Part shown: in pieces, positions 1 through 7,064 of the stretch
How positions within the stretch are numbered: the first letter of the stretch is position 1
Layout: every line of letters starts with the position of its first letter
Source: an uncultured Dialister sp.
GTDB lineage: Bacteria; Bacillota; Negativicutes; Veillonellales; Dialisteraceae
Assembly: GCA_934216155.1 (NCBI GenBank)
Contig: CAKQBK010000070.1
Span: forward strand, 1 to 13,499
Length of the DNA: 13,499 nucleotides
Reading direction: 5' to 3'
Made by a program: the position numbers and the translations under genes
Notes under the pieces: generated by a model
Database searches by the model: none
Told to the model about the DNA's origin: nothing
The model's input: only the letters and a program-made list of their open reading frames with translations

Positions 1-398
1 ACAACGATAGCCGGTACACCTACCTGTTTAGCCAGGAGGATGTGTTCACGGGTCTGCGGCATTGGGCCGTCAGCTGCGGATACTACGAGGATAGCGCCGT
101 CCATCTGAGCTGCACCGGTGATCATGTTCTTTACATAGTCAGCGTGCCCTGGGCAGTCAACGTGTGCATAGTGACGGGTAGCGGTTTCGTATTCAACGGT
201 GGAGGTGTTGATGGTAATACCACGTGCTCTTTCTTCCGGTGCTTTATCGATGGAAGCATAGTCGAGGAAGTTAGCGCCGCCCTGTTCGGACAGTACTTTG
301 GTGATAGCAGCGGTCAGGGTTGTTTTACCATGATCGACGTGGCCAATGGTGCCGATGTTAACATGCGGCTTAGTTCTTTCGTAATGAGCTTTTGCCAT
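1..398 (-). CDS. tuf: Elongation factor Tu, N-terminal part (cut by left window edge)
   Basis: EF-Tu is the GTPase that delivers aminoacyl-tRNA to the ribosomal A site. The visible 132 residues begin [20 protein letters not shown] and cover most of the GTP-binding domain. The P-loop GHVDHGKT is at residues 19-26, the switch I GITINT at 60-65 and the G3 motif DCPGH at 81-85. The NKxD motif would lie just past the edge. The ATG at 398 follows AAGGAG with 8 bases between, and lies 22 bases after the fusA stop, so it is co-transcribed with fusA as the last visible gene of the str operon. The sequence is highly conserved and the identification is secure; only the C-terminal two thirds is missing. 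Confidence 0.98.
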   Translation of the reverse strand, partial: MAKAHYERTKPHVNIGTIGHVDHGKTTLTAAITKVLSEQGGANFLDYASIDKAPEERARGITINTSTVEYETATRHYAHVDCPGHADYVKNMITGAAQMDGAILVVSAADGPMPQTREHILLAKQVGVPAIV

Positions 399-420
399 TT
401 TGATTTCTCCTTATAAAATA

Positions 421-2499
421 TTATTTCTTTCCGAGTCTTTCTTCAGTAATCTGCTGAGAAATAGCTTTCGGAACTTCTTCGTAATGGTCGAATGTCATGG
501 TGAAGGTACCACGGCCCTGGGTGGAGGAACGCAGTCCTGTTGCATAACCAAACATTTCAGACAGCGGAACGAAGCCTTTGATTCTGGATTCGCCGTTTTC
601 GGTTTCCATGCCTTCGATACGTCCACGACGGGAGTTCAGGCCACCGATAACGTCGCCCATGTATTCTTCCGGTACGTCTACTTCGACAGACATGTATGGT
701 TCGAGGAGAACTGGGTTAGCTTTCTTCGCACCATCTTTGAATGCCATGGAGCCTGCGACTTTGAAGGCCATTTCGGAGGAGTCGACATCATGATAGGAAC
801 CATCATAAACGGTAACTTTGATGTCTACCATCGGATAGCCAGCAACAACGCCATCTTCCATAGCTGCTTCTACGCCGGTCTGGATTGGGTTGATGAATTC
901 TTTCGGAATGACGCCGCCAACGACTTCATTTGCGAATTCGAATCCTTTGCCTGGTTCCATCGGTTCGAGGCGCAGCCAGCAGTGACCATACTGACCATGA
1001 CCACCGGTCTGACGAATGAATTTACCTTCGGATTCAACGGATTTACGGATGGTTTCACGGTAAGCAACCTGTGGTTTACCTACGGTGCAATCTACGTTAA
1101 ATTCACGTCTCATACGATCGACAATGATGTCCAGATGGAGTTCGCCCATACCGGAAATAATTGTCTGGTTGGATTCTGGATCGGTGTGTACTTTGAAGGT
1201 CGGATCTTCTTCTGCCAGTCTCTGAAGAGCATTGCCCATCTTTTCCTGGTCAGCTTTGGTCTTTGGTTCAACAGCAACGGAAATAACCGGATCCGGGAAT
1301 TCCATTTTTTCAAGGATGATTGGATGGTCGATATCGCAGAGGGTATCACCAGTGGTTACATCTTTGAAGCCTACAGCGGCAGCGATATCGCCGGAGTAAG
1401 CGCAGTCGATTTCCTTACGATGGTTTGCATGCATCTGAAGGATACGGCCAACGCGTTCTTTCTTTCCTTTGGTGGAGTTCAGAACGTAGGTGCCCTGGTT
1501 CATGATACCGGAGTATACACGGAAGAATGCCAGTTTACCAACGAATGGGTCAGCCATGATCTTGAATGCCAGAGAAGCCATCGGAGCACTATCGGATGCT
1601 TCACGGGTTGTTTCTTCGCCGTCAAGGGTGGTACCTTTGACCGGAGGAACATCCAGTGGAGATGGCAGGTAGTCCAGGACTGCGTCAAGCAGCATCTGAA
1701 TACCTTTGTTTTTGTATGCGGAACCGCAGAATACTGGGAACAGTTTGCAGTCCAATACCTGCTGACGGAGGGAAGCTTTGATTTCTTCCAAAGTCAGTTC
1801 CTGGCCGTCCAGGTATTTTTCCATCAGTTCATCACTGCCTTCAGCAGCGGTTTCGACGATCTTTTCACGAAGTTCTTCTACTTCATCAGCGAGTTCAGCC
1901 GGTACATCTTCGGTATGGTACTGTTTGCCATCATCGCTGTCGTAGATTTCGGCCTGTCTGGTCAGCAGGTCAACGATACCAGTGAAGGTATCCTGAGCGC
2001 CGATCGGCAGCTGCATAGCCAGTGCATTAGCATGCAGACGGGTTTCCATGGTTTTTACGGCATGGAGGTAGTTTGCACCAACGGTATCCATTTTGTTAAT
2101 GAATGCGATACGCGGTACATGGTAGTGGTCTGCCTGTCTCCAAACGGTTTCAGACTGGGTCTGAACGCCATCTTTCGCACTGAATACAGCTACGGAGCCG
2201 TCGAGTACGCGCAGGGAACGTTCAACTTCTACTGTGAAGTCTACGTGCCCTGGGGTATCGATGATGTTTACGCGGTAACCTTTCCAGTGGCAGGTGGTAG
2301 CAGCGGAGGTAATGGTAATACCACGTTCCTGTTCCTGTTCCATCCAGTCCATGGTAGCTGCGCCATCATGAACTTCGCCGATCTTATGGTTTACACCGGT
2401 ATAATACAGGATACGTTCCGTGGTTGTGGTTTTACCAGCATCGATGTGTGCCATGATGCCGATGTTTCTTGTTTTTTCAAGCGGAAATTCTCTGCCCAC
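421..2499 (-). CDS. fusA: Elongation factor G
   Basis: EF-G is the GTPase that drives ribosomal translocation and, with RRF, ribosome recycling. The 692-residue length is normal for bacterial EF-G. The GTPase motifs are clear: AHIDAGKT at 17-24, [10 protein letters not shown] at 60-69, DTPGH at 81-85 and NKMD at 135-138. The C-terminal half carries the usual EF-G domains, including the GGVIPKEF and GRGTFTM regions. The start is GTG at 2499; an AAGGAG at 2508-2513 lies 8 bases upstream of it and the next residues ([19 protein letters not shown]) match the family. It lies 21 bases after rpsG and 22 bases before tuf, in the middle of the str operon. The single long plus-strand frame over the same DNA is an artefact of codon bias. 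Confidence 0.98.
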   Translation of the reverse strand: MGREFPLEKTRNIGIMAHIDAGKTTTTERILYYTGVNHKIGEVHDGAATMDWMEQEQERGITITSAATTCHWKGYRVNIIDTPGHVDFTVEVERSLRVLDGSVAVFSAKDGVQTQSETVWRQADHYHVPRIAFINKMDTVGANYLHAVKTMETRLHANALAMQLPIGAQDTFTGIVDLLTRQAEIYDSDDGKQYHTEDVPAELADEVEELREKIVETAAEGSDELMEKYLDGQELTLEEIKASLRQQVLDCKLFPVFCGSAYKNKGIQMLLDAVLDYLPSPLDVPPVKGTTLDGEETTREASDSAPMASLAFKIMADPFVGKLAFFRVYSGIMNQGTYVLNSTKGKKERVGRILQMHANHRKEIDCAYSGDIAAAVGFKDVTTGDTLCDIDHPIILEKMEFPDPVISVAVEPKTKADQEKMGNALQRLAEEDPTFKVHTDPESNQTIISGMGELHLDIIVDRMRREFNVDCTVGKPQVAYRETIRKSVESEGKFIRQTGGHGQYGHCWLRLEPMEPGKGFEFANEVVGGVIPKEFINPIQTGVEAAMEDGVVAGYPMVDIKVTVYDGSYHDVDSSEMAFKVAGSMAFKDGAKKANPVLLEPYMSVEVDVPEEYMGDVIGGLNSRRGRIEGMETENGESRIKGFVPLSEMFGYATGLRSSTQGRGTFTMTFDHYEEVPKAISQQITEERLGKK

Positions 2500-2507
2500 G
2501 ATGTTTT

Positions 2508-2513
2508 CTCCTT
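2508..2513 (-). promoter_or_regulatory. Ribosome binding site fixing the GTG start of fusA
   Basis: AAGGAG read on the minus strand, with 8 bases before GTG at 2499. It supports a GTG start for EF-G instead of a later ATG, which would cut into the conserved N-terminus. Confidence 0.85.
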
Positions 2514-2520
2514 ATAAAAA

Positions 2521-3021
<501 letters not shown>

Positions 3022-3065
3022 TTATACACATTGTTTATGTTAGAAATATGAGCTACGGGGCAAGA

Positions 3066-3440
3066 TTATTTCTTGTCGCGTTTAGCGCCGTATTTGGAAC
3101 GGCCCTGCTGACGTCCGGATACACCTACGGTATCGAGAGCGCCGCGGATAATGTGGTAACGAACACCTGGAAGATCCTTAACACGGCCGCCTCTGATGAG
3201 GACTACGCTATGTTCCTGCAGGTTGTGGCCTTCCCCTGGAATGTAAGCAGAAACTTCGATTCCGTTGGTCAGGCGTACACGAGCTACTTTACGAAGAGCG
3301 GAGTTTGGCTTCTTCGGGGTAGCTGTATAAACTCTTGTGCAGACACCACGTTTCTGTGGGGACTGTTTCAGAGCCGGGGTCTTCGCTTTGGTAGCCAGAG
3401 TCTGGCGGCCTTTACGAACCAGCTGATTGATTGTCGGCAA
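3066..3440 (-). CDS. rpsL: 30S ribosomal protein S12 (TTG start)
   Basis: S12 lies at the decoding centre and affects translational accuracy. From the TTG at 3440 the product is [12 protein letters not shown] onward, 124 residues, the usual length. The streptomycin-related regions are wild type in sequence: [11 protein letters not shown] and [13 protein letters not shown], each with the lysine that is often altered in resistant mutants. A longer frame reaches 3503, but it runs through the ribosome binding site and adds 21 residues that no S12 has. The gene lies 69 bases after the L7Ae-like gene and 74 bases before rpsG. TTG for such a highly expressed gene is uncommon. Confidence 0.97.
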   Translation of the reverse strand: MPTINQLVRKGRQTLATKAKTPALKQSPQKRGVCTRVYTATPKKPNSALRKVARVRLTNGIEVSAYIPGEGHNLQEHSVVLIRGGRVKDLPGVRYHIIRGALDTVGVSGRQQGRSKYGAKRDKK

Positions 3441-3448
3441 AATGGGCA

Positions 3449-3457
3449 CCTCCTTTC
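3449..3457 (-). promoter_or_regulatory. Ribosome binding site fixing the TTG start of rpsL
   Basis: Minus strand reads GAAAGGAGG, with 8 bases between it and TTG at 3440. This is a near-perfect Shine-Dalgarno sequence and rules out the ATG codons further upstream. Confidence 0.9.
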
Positions 3458-3509
3458 TTCTAAGGTTAAATTTATAATTGATCCTACGAGGCATAAGCCT
3501 CATAAGATA

Positions 3510-3761
3510 TTACCGGGATTTCAGAATCGCTGCGGCTGCGGCTTTCACTTTGATGCCACAAGCACGACCGATTTCTTTTTTAGTAAAATCCTGTACCACA
3601 GGAATGGCTGACGCTCCGCAAGCTTCTGTCAGCGGGCCGGAAATACGCTCATCACAGTCAGATGCGATAAATACGCAAGAGGCTTCCTGTTTTTCAATGG
3701 CTCTTTCTGTTTCTTTCATCCCTACGACGAAAGAAGCTGATTTCAAATCTTCCAGTGTCAT
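3510..3761 (-). CDS. rplGB: Ribosomal L7Ae/L30e-like protein (YbxF type)
   Basis: An 83-residue protein of the L7Ae/L30e/S12e/Gadd45 family, whose members bind kink-turn RNA. It shows the family layout: CVFIASDCDERISGPLTEAC near residues 29-48, then IPVVQ and TKKEIGRACGIKVKAAAAAI in the C-terminal third. In Bacillota the gene for this protein (ybxF, also called rplGB) normally lies between rpoC and rpsL, and it is just upstream of rpsL here. The start at 3761 follows CAGGTGAG, a weaker ribosome binding site than those of the downstream genes. It is the first gene after the operon promoter, with a leader of about 40 bases. The family is clear; its exact role on the ribosome is not settled. Confidence 0.9.
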   Translation of the reverse strand: MTLEDLKSASFVVGMKETERAIEKQEASCVFIASDCDERISGPLTEACGASAIPVVQDFTKKEIGRACGIKVKAAAAAILKSR

Positions 3762-3807
3762 TCATTCTCACCTGCTTTACAGCATACTAAATCCACGCAA
3801 CATTGGA

Positions 3808-3836
3808 ATTATATCATTCTATAGCAAGGATGTCAA
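3808..3836 (-). promoter_or_regulatory. str operon promoter, perfect sigma-70/SigA consensus
   Basis: On the minus strand TTGACA (3836-3831) is followed by a 17-base spacer and TATAAT (3813-3808). Both hexamers match the consensus in full. The sequence upstream of -35 (about 3837-3875) is A/T-rich with A-tracts and could act as an UP element. Transcription should begin near 3801, about 40 bases before the rplGB ATG. This is the strongest promoter in the window and serves rplGB-rpsL-rpsG-fusA-tuf. Confidence 0.92.
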
Positions 3837-3953
3837 CAAAATTTATATCCATTTTTCTTCGTATTTATGCATAACTTTTTTACAACGTAACCAGGCGTAT
3901 CATTTTGTCGATTTGAATAGCGTCTTTTGGTATTTCAAACCGATACTTTTCTC

Positions 3954-4025
3954 AGTGAGGAGTGAGAAGTGGTGGAAGGGGCGCACAAAATTTGGAAGCG
4001 CCCCAATACCCCCTTTTTTATTTTT
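3954..4025 (+). repeat. Composite repeat U1: 7-bp array, GC hairpin, T tail
   Basis: AGTGAGG and AGTGAGA (3954-3967), then AGTGGTGG, AA, a stem GGGGCGC (3978-3984) with GCGCCCC (3998-4004) around a 13-base loop, then AATACCCCC, six T, A, five T. GGTGG can also pair with the CCCCC run, bringing the stem up to the T tract. The plus-strand form looks like an intrinsic terminator, but no plus-strand gene precedes it. It faces U2 (5116-5179) as an inverted partner. Confidence 0.85.
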
Positions 4026-4028
4026 GGG

Positions 4029-4105
4029 TGACTGGTGACTCGTGACTAGTGACTGGGGATTGGGGTTAACGGTTGACCGTTAACTGGTAACTGTCAACCG
4101 TTAAC
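4029..4105 (+). repeat. Eleven 7-bp repeats in continuous register
   Basis: Reading in steps of seven from 4029: TGACTGG, TGACTCG, TGACTAG, TGACTGG, GGATTGG, GGTTAAC, GGTTGAC, CGTTAAC, TGGTAAC, TGTCAAC, CGTTAAC. The motif drifts from TGACTNG to GGTTAAC without losing the 7-bp step. It follows directly on U1. Confidence 0.85.
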
Positions 4106-4106
4106 C
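4064..4106. repeat. Perfect 14-bp inverted repeat
   Basis: GGTTAACGGTTGAC (4064-4077) and its exact reverse complement (4093-4106) enclose a 15-base loop. It is formed by the last heptamers of the preceding array. Confidence 0.85.
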
Positions 4107-4197
4107 ATTCCTCTACTTGAAAACACCATATATTCATCTACAAAATAGGAGGAAATATTCCCATCAGGTGTAATTCTTAACGAAAAGTCTCATTTCA

Positions 4198-4309
4198 TTC
4201 CACAAGCATCATTAGGAGTTGCAGGGAATAACGCAAAGATTTCTCCGCTTCGGTCGAAATGACGTTAGCGCCATGCAACGCTAGAAATAAGAAAAGATCG
4301 CTTGTGGAA
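4198..4309. repeat. 112-bp inverted-repeat element
   Basis: Ends are TTCCACAAGC (4198-4207) and GCTTGTGGAA (4300-4309), exact reverse complements. A second inner pair is GTTGC near 4218 and GCAAC near 4275. It contains GATTTCTCC...GGTCGAAATGACG, parts of which recur in the element at 4450-4646. No coding sequence; it resembles a small non-autonomous mobile element. Confidence 0.6.
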
Positions 4310-4384
4310 CTGGGGCCTGGTAGCTAGGGATTAGGGGAAATGCCATTGCGTCAAGTGTAATATGCGATGATTCCCTTCAGAGAA

Positions 4385-4690
4385 GGGGTTCTAAGGGTTC
4401 TGAAGATTCTAAGGGTTCTAAGGGTTTCTCGAATGTGCCTCTCTCCAAAGCCGTCATTTCGACCGATGGGATTGGTGCTAAATATCACAAAAAGATTCAA
4501 GCGACTATGTTGGACAAAAGTGGAGAAATCTGGTGTCTCTTTCAATCATCTCGCTAGTGTCACAAGATTTCTCCACTTCTGTCTAACATAGTCCCAGACT
4601 ACTCTGCAGCGTCATTCCGCACAAATACGATCGGTCGAAATGACGGATGTGGCTAGTGACACGTTCGAGAAAGCCGAAACCCTCAAAACT
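4385..4690. repeat. 9-bp-repeat inverted element, core replaced by a nested inverted repeat
   Basis: The left arm has 9-bp units (GGGGTTCTA, AGGGTTCTG, AAGATTCTA, AGGGTTCTA from 4385) ending in TTCTCGAATGTGCC. The right arm is GACACGTTCGAGAA (about 4657-4670) and a degenerate remainder. Between them lies about 220 bp with its own symmetry: a 17-bp perfect inverted repeat (4451-4467 with 4630-4646) and a 33-bp arm pair (4503-4535 with 4561-4593; 30 of 33 positions match). Related copies have a short core instead. Confidence 0.65.
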
Positions 4691-4774
4691 TTTTTACCGC
4701 TAGGAGCAGGTATCACCAAGTACGCTTGATATGTTCATAGCGAAGTATACCGCTAAAGCTGCCCCCTCTTGTAT

Positions 4775-5033
4775 TCTCCCCCGACGGGCAATGCTATTAA
4801 GTTAAGCGAAATATGCGATGATTTCTACTGATGCAAAGGTTACTCAGGTTTCTCAGGATACTGAGGTTTCTCACGTTTCTCGAATGAGCCAATAACGCTA
4901 GCGTCTATTGGCACATTCGGAGAACCTGAGCAACCTGAGAACCCTTAGAAACTTTGGAGCCTGTCCCCACTAGCGGAATCATGTCTATTAACGCAAATCC
5001 TTAACTTAACAGCATTACCCCGATGGGGGGAGA
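4775..5033. mobile_element. 259-bp terminal-inverted-repeat element with nested 9-bp-repeat palindrome
   Basis: Ends match as inverted repeats of about 32-34 bp: TCTCCCCC...AATGCTATTAAGTTAAG at 4775-4806 and its counterpart at 5000-5033, with the innermost 17 bp differing at one position. Inside is a 9-bp-repeat palindrome (TTTCTCAGG-type units, about 4837-4947) centred on GCCAATA, ACGCTAGCGT (4895-4904) and TATTGGC. No reading frame is supported, so it looks like a non-autonomous element (MITE-like). No target duplication was recognised. Confidence 0.6.
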
Positions 5034-5070
5034 TAAAACGCTAGTACCTTTACAGATAGAGTCATATTTC

Positions 5071-5113
5071 CTAATCCCTAGTCCCTAATCCCCCAGTCAC
5101 GAGTCACTAGTCA
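5071..5113 (-). repeat. 7-bp repeat array next to U2
   Basis: Plus-strand reading: CTAATCC, CTAGTCC, CTAATCC, then one unit with an extra base, then CGAGTCA, CTAGTCA. Reverse complemented it matches the TGACTNG/GGATTAG heptamers after U1, which extends the inverted pairing of the interval ends to about 110 bp. Confidence 0.8.
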
Positions 5114-5115
5114 CC

Positions 5116-5179
5116 AAAAATAAAAAAGAGCGGCGCTTCATGAATTGCTCGCCGCTACCACCATTTCTCACTTCTCACT
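5116..5179 (-). terminator. Composite repeat U2: terminator of the LOG-family gene
   Basis: On the minus strand the array AGTGAGA, AGTGAGA is followed by TGGTGGT, a stem AGCGGCG (5156-5150) with CGCCGCT (5135-5129), and the tail CTTTTTTATTTTT. T residues follow the stem at once, as in an intrinsic terminator. The stop codon of the LOG gene (5168-5170) lies inside the heptamer array. Confidence 0.85.
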
Positions 5180-5728
5180 GCTTTTTAAAAGTTCCATCAC
5201 TTCATCCAAGGTCTGGCAGAAATGAATATTTCCCCAATCGCCCGCTTCGATAAATCCCGCTTCCCGCCAAGCTTTCATCTGCTGCTTCAGTGCATCGTAA
5301 ATGCCATCGATATTGACGATGATGATCGGCGGTTGATGGTCTTTGTCTCCGTAGATGTGGTTTTGATTGGCCGTGTCTGCCAATTCTTCTAGCGTACCAA
5401 ATCCACCGGGCAGGATGACGAAGGCATCGCCCATGGCAATCATTTTTTGTTTGCGGATGGTCATGTTTTCCACTTCAATCAGTTCTGTGATCCCCCGATG
5501 AGCCTGTTCTTTGGCAATGAAAACTTCTGGAATCACACCAGTCACTTTTCCACCTGCTGCCATGGCCGCATCGGCGCAAATTCCCATAAGACCTACGGTA
5601 CCGCCACCATAAATCATGTGAAATCCGCCTTTTCCCAAAGCTTCCCCCAGCTGCCCTGCAAAGGACGCATAGGCCGGATTATTTCCAAAATGAGAACCGC
5701 AATAAACGACGATATGTTGATAGGACAT
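5168..5728 (-). CDS. LOG family protein (TIGR00730-type Rossmann fold)
   Basis: A 186-residue cytosolic protein of the LOG family, whose studied members release free cytokinin bases from nucleoside 5'-monophosphates (phosphoribohydrolase). Many bacterial members have no proven substrate. Visible motifs are the N-terminal VVYCGS (7-12), the GGGTVGLMG loop (41-49), IRKQKM (91-96) with the family arginine, and the signature PGGFGTLEE (107-115) with the conserved acidic residues. After the signature it reads LADTANQNHIYGDKDHQPP, unlike the TWxQLGxHxKP of most homologues, so it is a divergent branch. The ATG at 5728 follows AAAAGGAGAGG. The last codons (SSEK and stop) come from the downstream 7-bp repeat. 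It seems to be a single-gene transcript ended by U2. Confidence 0.9.
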   Translation of the reverse strand: MSYQHIVVYCGSHFGNNPAYASFAGQLGEALGKGGFHMIYGGGTVGLMGICADAAMAAGGKVTGVIPEVFIAKEQAHRGITELIEVENMTIRKQKMIAMGDAFVILPGGFGTLEELADTANQNHIYGDKDHQPPIIIVNIDGIYDALKQQMKAWREAGFIEAGDWGNIHFCQTLDEVMELLKSSEK

Positions 5729-5751
5729 AGAGGCACCTCTCCTTTTTATAT

Positions 5752-5830
5752 AGTTAGAAGTGAGGAGTTAGGAGTGAGGAGTGGTGGTAGCGGCGCATAA
5801 AATTTGGAAGCGCCGCACTTTTTATATTTT
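5752..5830 (+). repeat. Composite repeat U3: heptamers, hairpin, T tail
   Basis: Heptamers AGTTAGA, AGTGAGG, AGTTAGG, AGTGAGG (5752-5779), AGTGGTGG, TA, stem GCGGCGC (5790-5796) with GCGCCGC (5810-5816), tail ACTTTTTATATTTT. It begins 24 bases upstream of the LOG start codon, in antisense orientation to that gene, and pairs with U4. Confidence 0.85.
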
Positions 5831-5846
5831 GAGGGATTAGTAGTTG

Positions 5847-6007
5847 GGGAAACGCTGATTTAATCAAAGAGTTTGAAATTATATGAATTTTTATCCAAAG
5901 CATCGTCAAGAAAATCCTTAAATAGCTCGCTATTCGCGGATTTCCTTTCCTCGCTTTGTATAAAAATTCAAGAATAATTTCAAACCATGATTAAATCAGT
6001 GTTTCCC
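5847..6007. mobile_element. 161-bp near-perfect palindrome (MITE-like)
   Basis: From GGGAAAC at 5847 to GTTTCCC at 6007 the two halves are reverse complements over about 80 bp each with scattered mismatches. Shared blocks include CTGATTTAATCA, GTTTGAAATTAT, GAATTTTTAT and AAATCC, and the centre is AATAGC-TC-GCTATT at 5921-5934. Heptamer-like sequence (GGATTAG on the left, CTAGGCCCTAG on the right) flanks it, as if it had inserted into an older array. No coding capacity. Confidence 0.75.
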
Positions 6008-6148
6008 TAGGCCCTAGAAATTAGTATTATCCGATAGCCGCTTACCATTTCTCTCATTTAAACCTTAAACCAATGACACTTTCAAAACGAATTTATCACC
6101 CACTCTGAACTCGGACAATAAACCCATCCCCAGTCACCAACGATTATA
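6008..6148. other. Intergenic remainder, no gene seen
   Basis: A few degenerate heptamers (CTAGGCCCTAG, CCCCAGTCACC) and otherwise plain AT-rich sequence. No reading frame with a ribosome binding site, and no clear promoter. Confidence 0.5.
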
Positions 6149-6214
6149 CTGCGGCACTTTATAAGTTGTGCGCCGCCACCACCATTTCTAACTTCTCACT
6201 TCTAACTTCTCACT
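6149..6214 (-). repeat. Composite repeat U4, without T tail
   Basis: On the minus strand the array alternates AGTGAGA and AGTTAGA, then TGGTGGTG and a stem GCGGCGC (6176-6170) with GTGCCGC (6157-6151), allowing one G-U pair. The sequence after the stem has no T run, so terminator activity is doubtful. The HAD gene stop (6210-6212) lies within the first heptamer. Confidence 0.8.
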
Positions 6215-6899
6215 CATTGAGTAGCAAATCTCTCAGTTCCGCTACGGTGTCCACCACGTGAGTGGCACCGCGTTCTTCCAGTTCTTCCCGGCTACCGTAG
6301 CCGAAGGTGACGCCTACGCAGGGAAGGTGGTTATCTTTGGCGCCGTCCACGTCATAGCCAGTGTCGCCGATCATGAGAGTGTGACCGGTGAAGTCTTCTC
6401 TCGAAAATCCTTTATCTTCCAATTCGCCAAGGGCTTTCTGGATGATTCTTGTTTTCTGATTTTGGCTGGCTTTTTTATTCAGCTCATCGGCGGCATCGCT
6501 GCCACAGATGACATGGAAATAGGATGTGAAACCGAAATGGTCCATGATACGTTTCACAAAAGGTTCCGGTTTGCTGGAAGCCACCGCCAGGATGTATCCT
6601 TTTTCTCTGGCTTCTTTCAAAAGGTCCCCTATGCCGTCGTAAGGTTCACATTCAAAGATGCCTTCCGTTTCATAAAGTTCTCTGAACTTGGTCACCGCCA
6701 TGCGAATGTCTTCGTCGCTCATGTGATAGAGCTTTCGCATTTGCACATTCAAAGGCGGCCCGATAAAGGTACGAAGCACCGCCATGTCGGTTTCATGAAT
6801 GCCCACCGCTGCCAGGCCGTACTGCACAGATCGAATAATGCCTGGGGCCGATTCCGAAATGGTACCGTCCAGGTCGAATAGTAAATACTGGTATGTCAT
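6210..6899 (-). CDS. HAD-superfamily phosphatase, phosphoglycolate phosphatase-like
   Basis: A 229-residue cytosolic hydrolase of the haloacid dehalogenase superfamily, with a four-helix cap between motifs I and II. Motif I is FDLDGT (8-13), with D9 as nucleophile and D11 as general acid/base. Motif II is the serine in VASSKP (106-111), motif III is probably K149, and motif IV is GDTGYDVDGAK (178-188) with the Mg-binding aspartates. CVGVTFGYGS (194-203) is typical of the Gph/PgmB-like group, so phosphoglycolate or another small phosphate ester is a reasonable substrate, but sequence alone cannot fix this. The ATG at 6899 follows AAAGGAAT, 7-9 bases away. Between it and the TetR gene lies a large inverted repeat; its final E and stop codon fall in U4. 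Confidence 0.88.
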   Translation of the reverse strand: MTYQYLLFDLDGTISESAPGIIRSVQYGLAAVGIHETDMAVLRTFIGPPLNVQMRKLYHMSDEDIRMAVTKFRELYETEGIFECEPYDGIGDLLKEAREKGYILAVASSKPEPFVKRIMDHFGFTSYFHVICGSDAADELNKKASQNQKTRIIQKALGELEDKGFSREDFTGHTLMIGDTGYDVDGAKDNHLPCVGVTFGYGSREELEERGATHVVDTVAELRDLLLNE

Positions 6900-6921
6900 T
6901 GGATCTATTCCTTTTTAATAA

Positions 6922-7060
6922 CTCAGGTTGCTCAAGTCTCTCAGGTTTCTCAGGCGGCTCAGGTTTCCCGAATGTGCCTATAGACACTGGCATCATCAGC
7001 ACATATGAGGAACCTGAGAACCTTGAGAAACCTGAGCAACCTGAGAAACCTGAGAAACCT
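6922..7060. repeat. Inverted arrays of 9-bp repeats (CTCAGGTTT) between TetR and HAD genes
   Basis: The left arm has five contiguous units: CTCAGGTTG, CTCAAGTCT, CTCAGGTTT, CTCAGGCGG, CTCAGGTTT (6922-6966). The right arm has GAACCTGAG, AACCTTGAG, AAACCTGAG, CAACCTGAG, AAACCTGAG, AAACCT (7010-7060). The arms are reverse complements and could form a stem of about 50 bp. The core keeps CGAATGTGCC on the left. The element fills almost the whole gap between the TetR stop (7065) and the HAD ribosome binding site, so it could end or attenuate transcription between the two genes. Confidence 0.85.
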
Positions 7061-7064
7061 TTCT

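Noticed and set aside
400..2517. Long open plus-strand frame of 705 codons opposite fusA
   Set aside because: It is the exact antisense of EF-G and has no ribosome binding site or family likeness; strong codon bias in fusA keeps this frame open.
3488..3501. Terminator between rplGB and rpsL
   Set aside because: The GAGGC/GCCTC stem is only 5 bp and has no T run; the genes are expected to be co-transcribed.
3441..3503. 21-residue N-terminal extension of S12
   Set aside because: It contains the ribosome binding site of rpsL and no S12 protein has it; TTG at 3440 gives the standard 124 residues.
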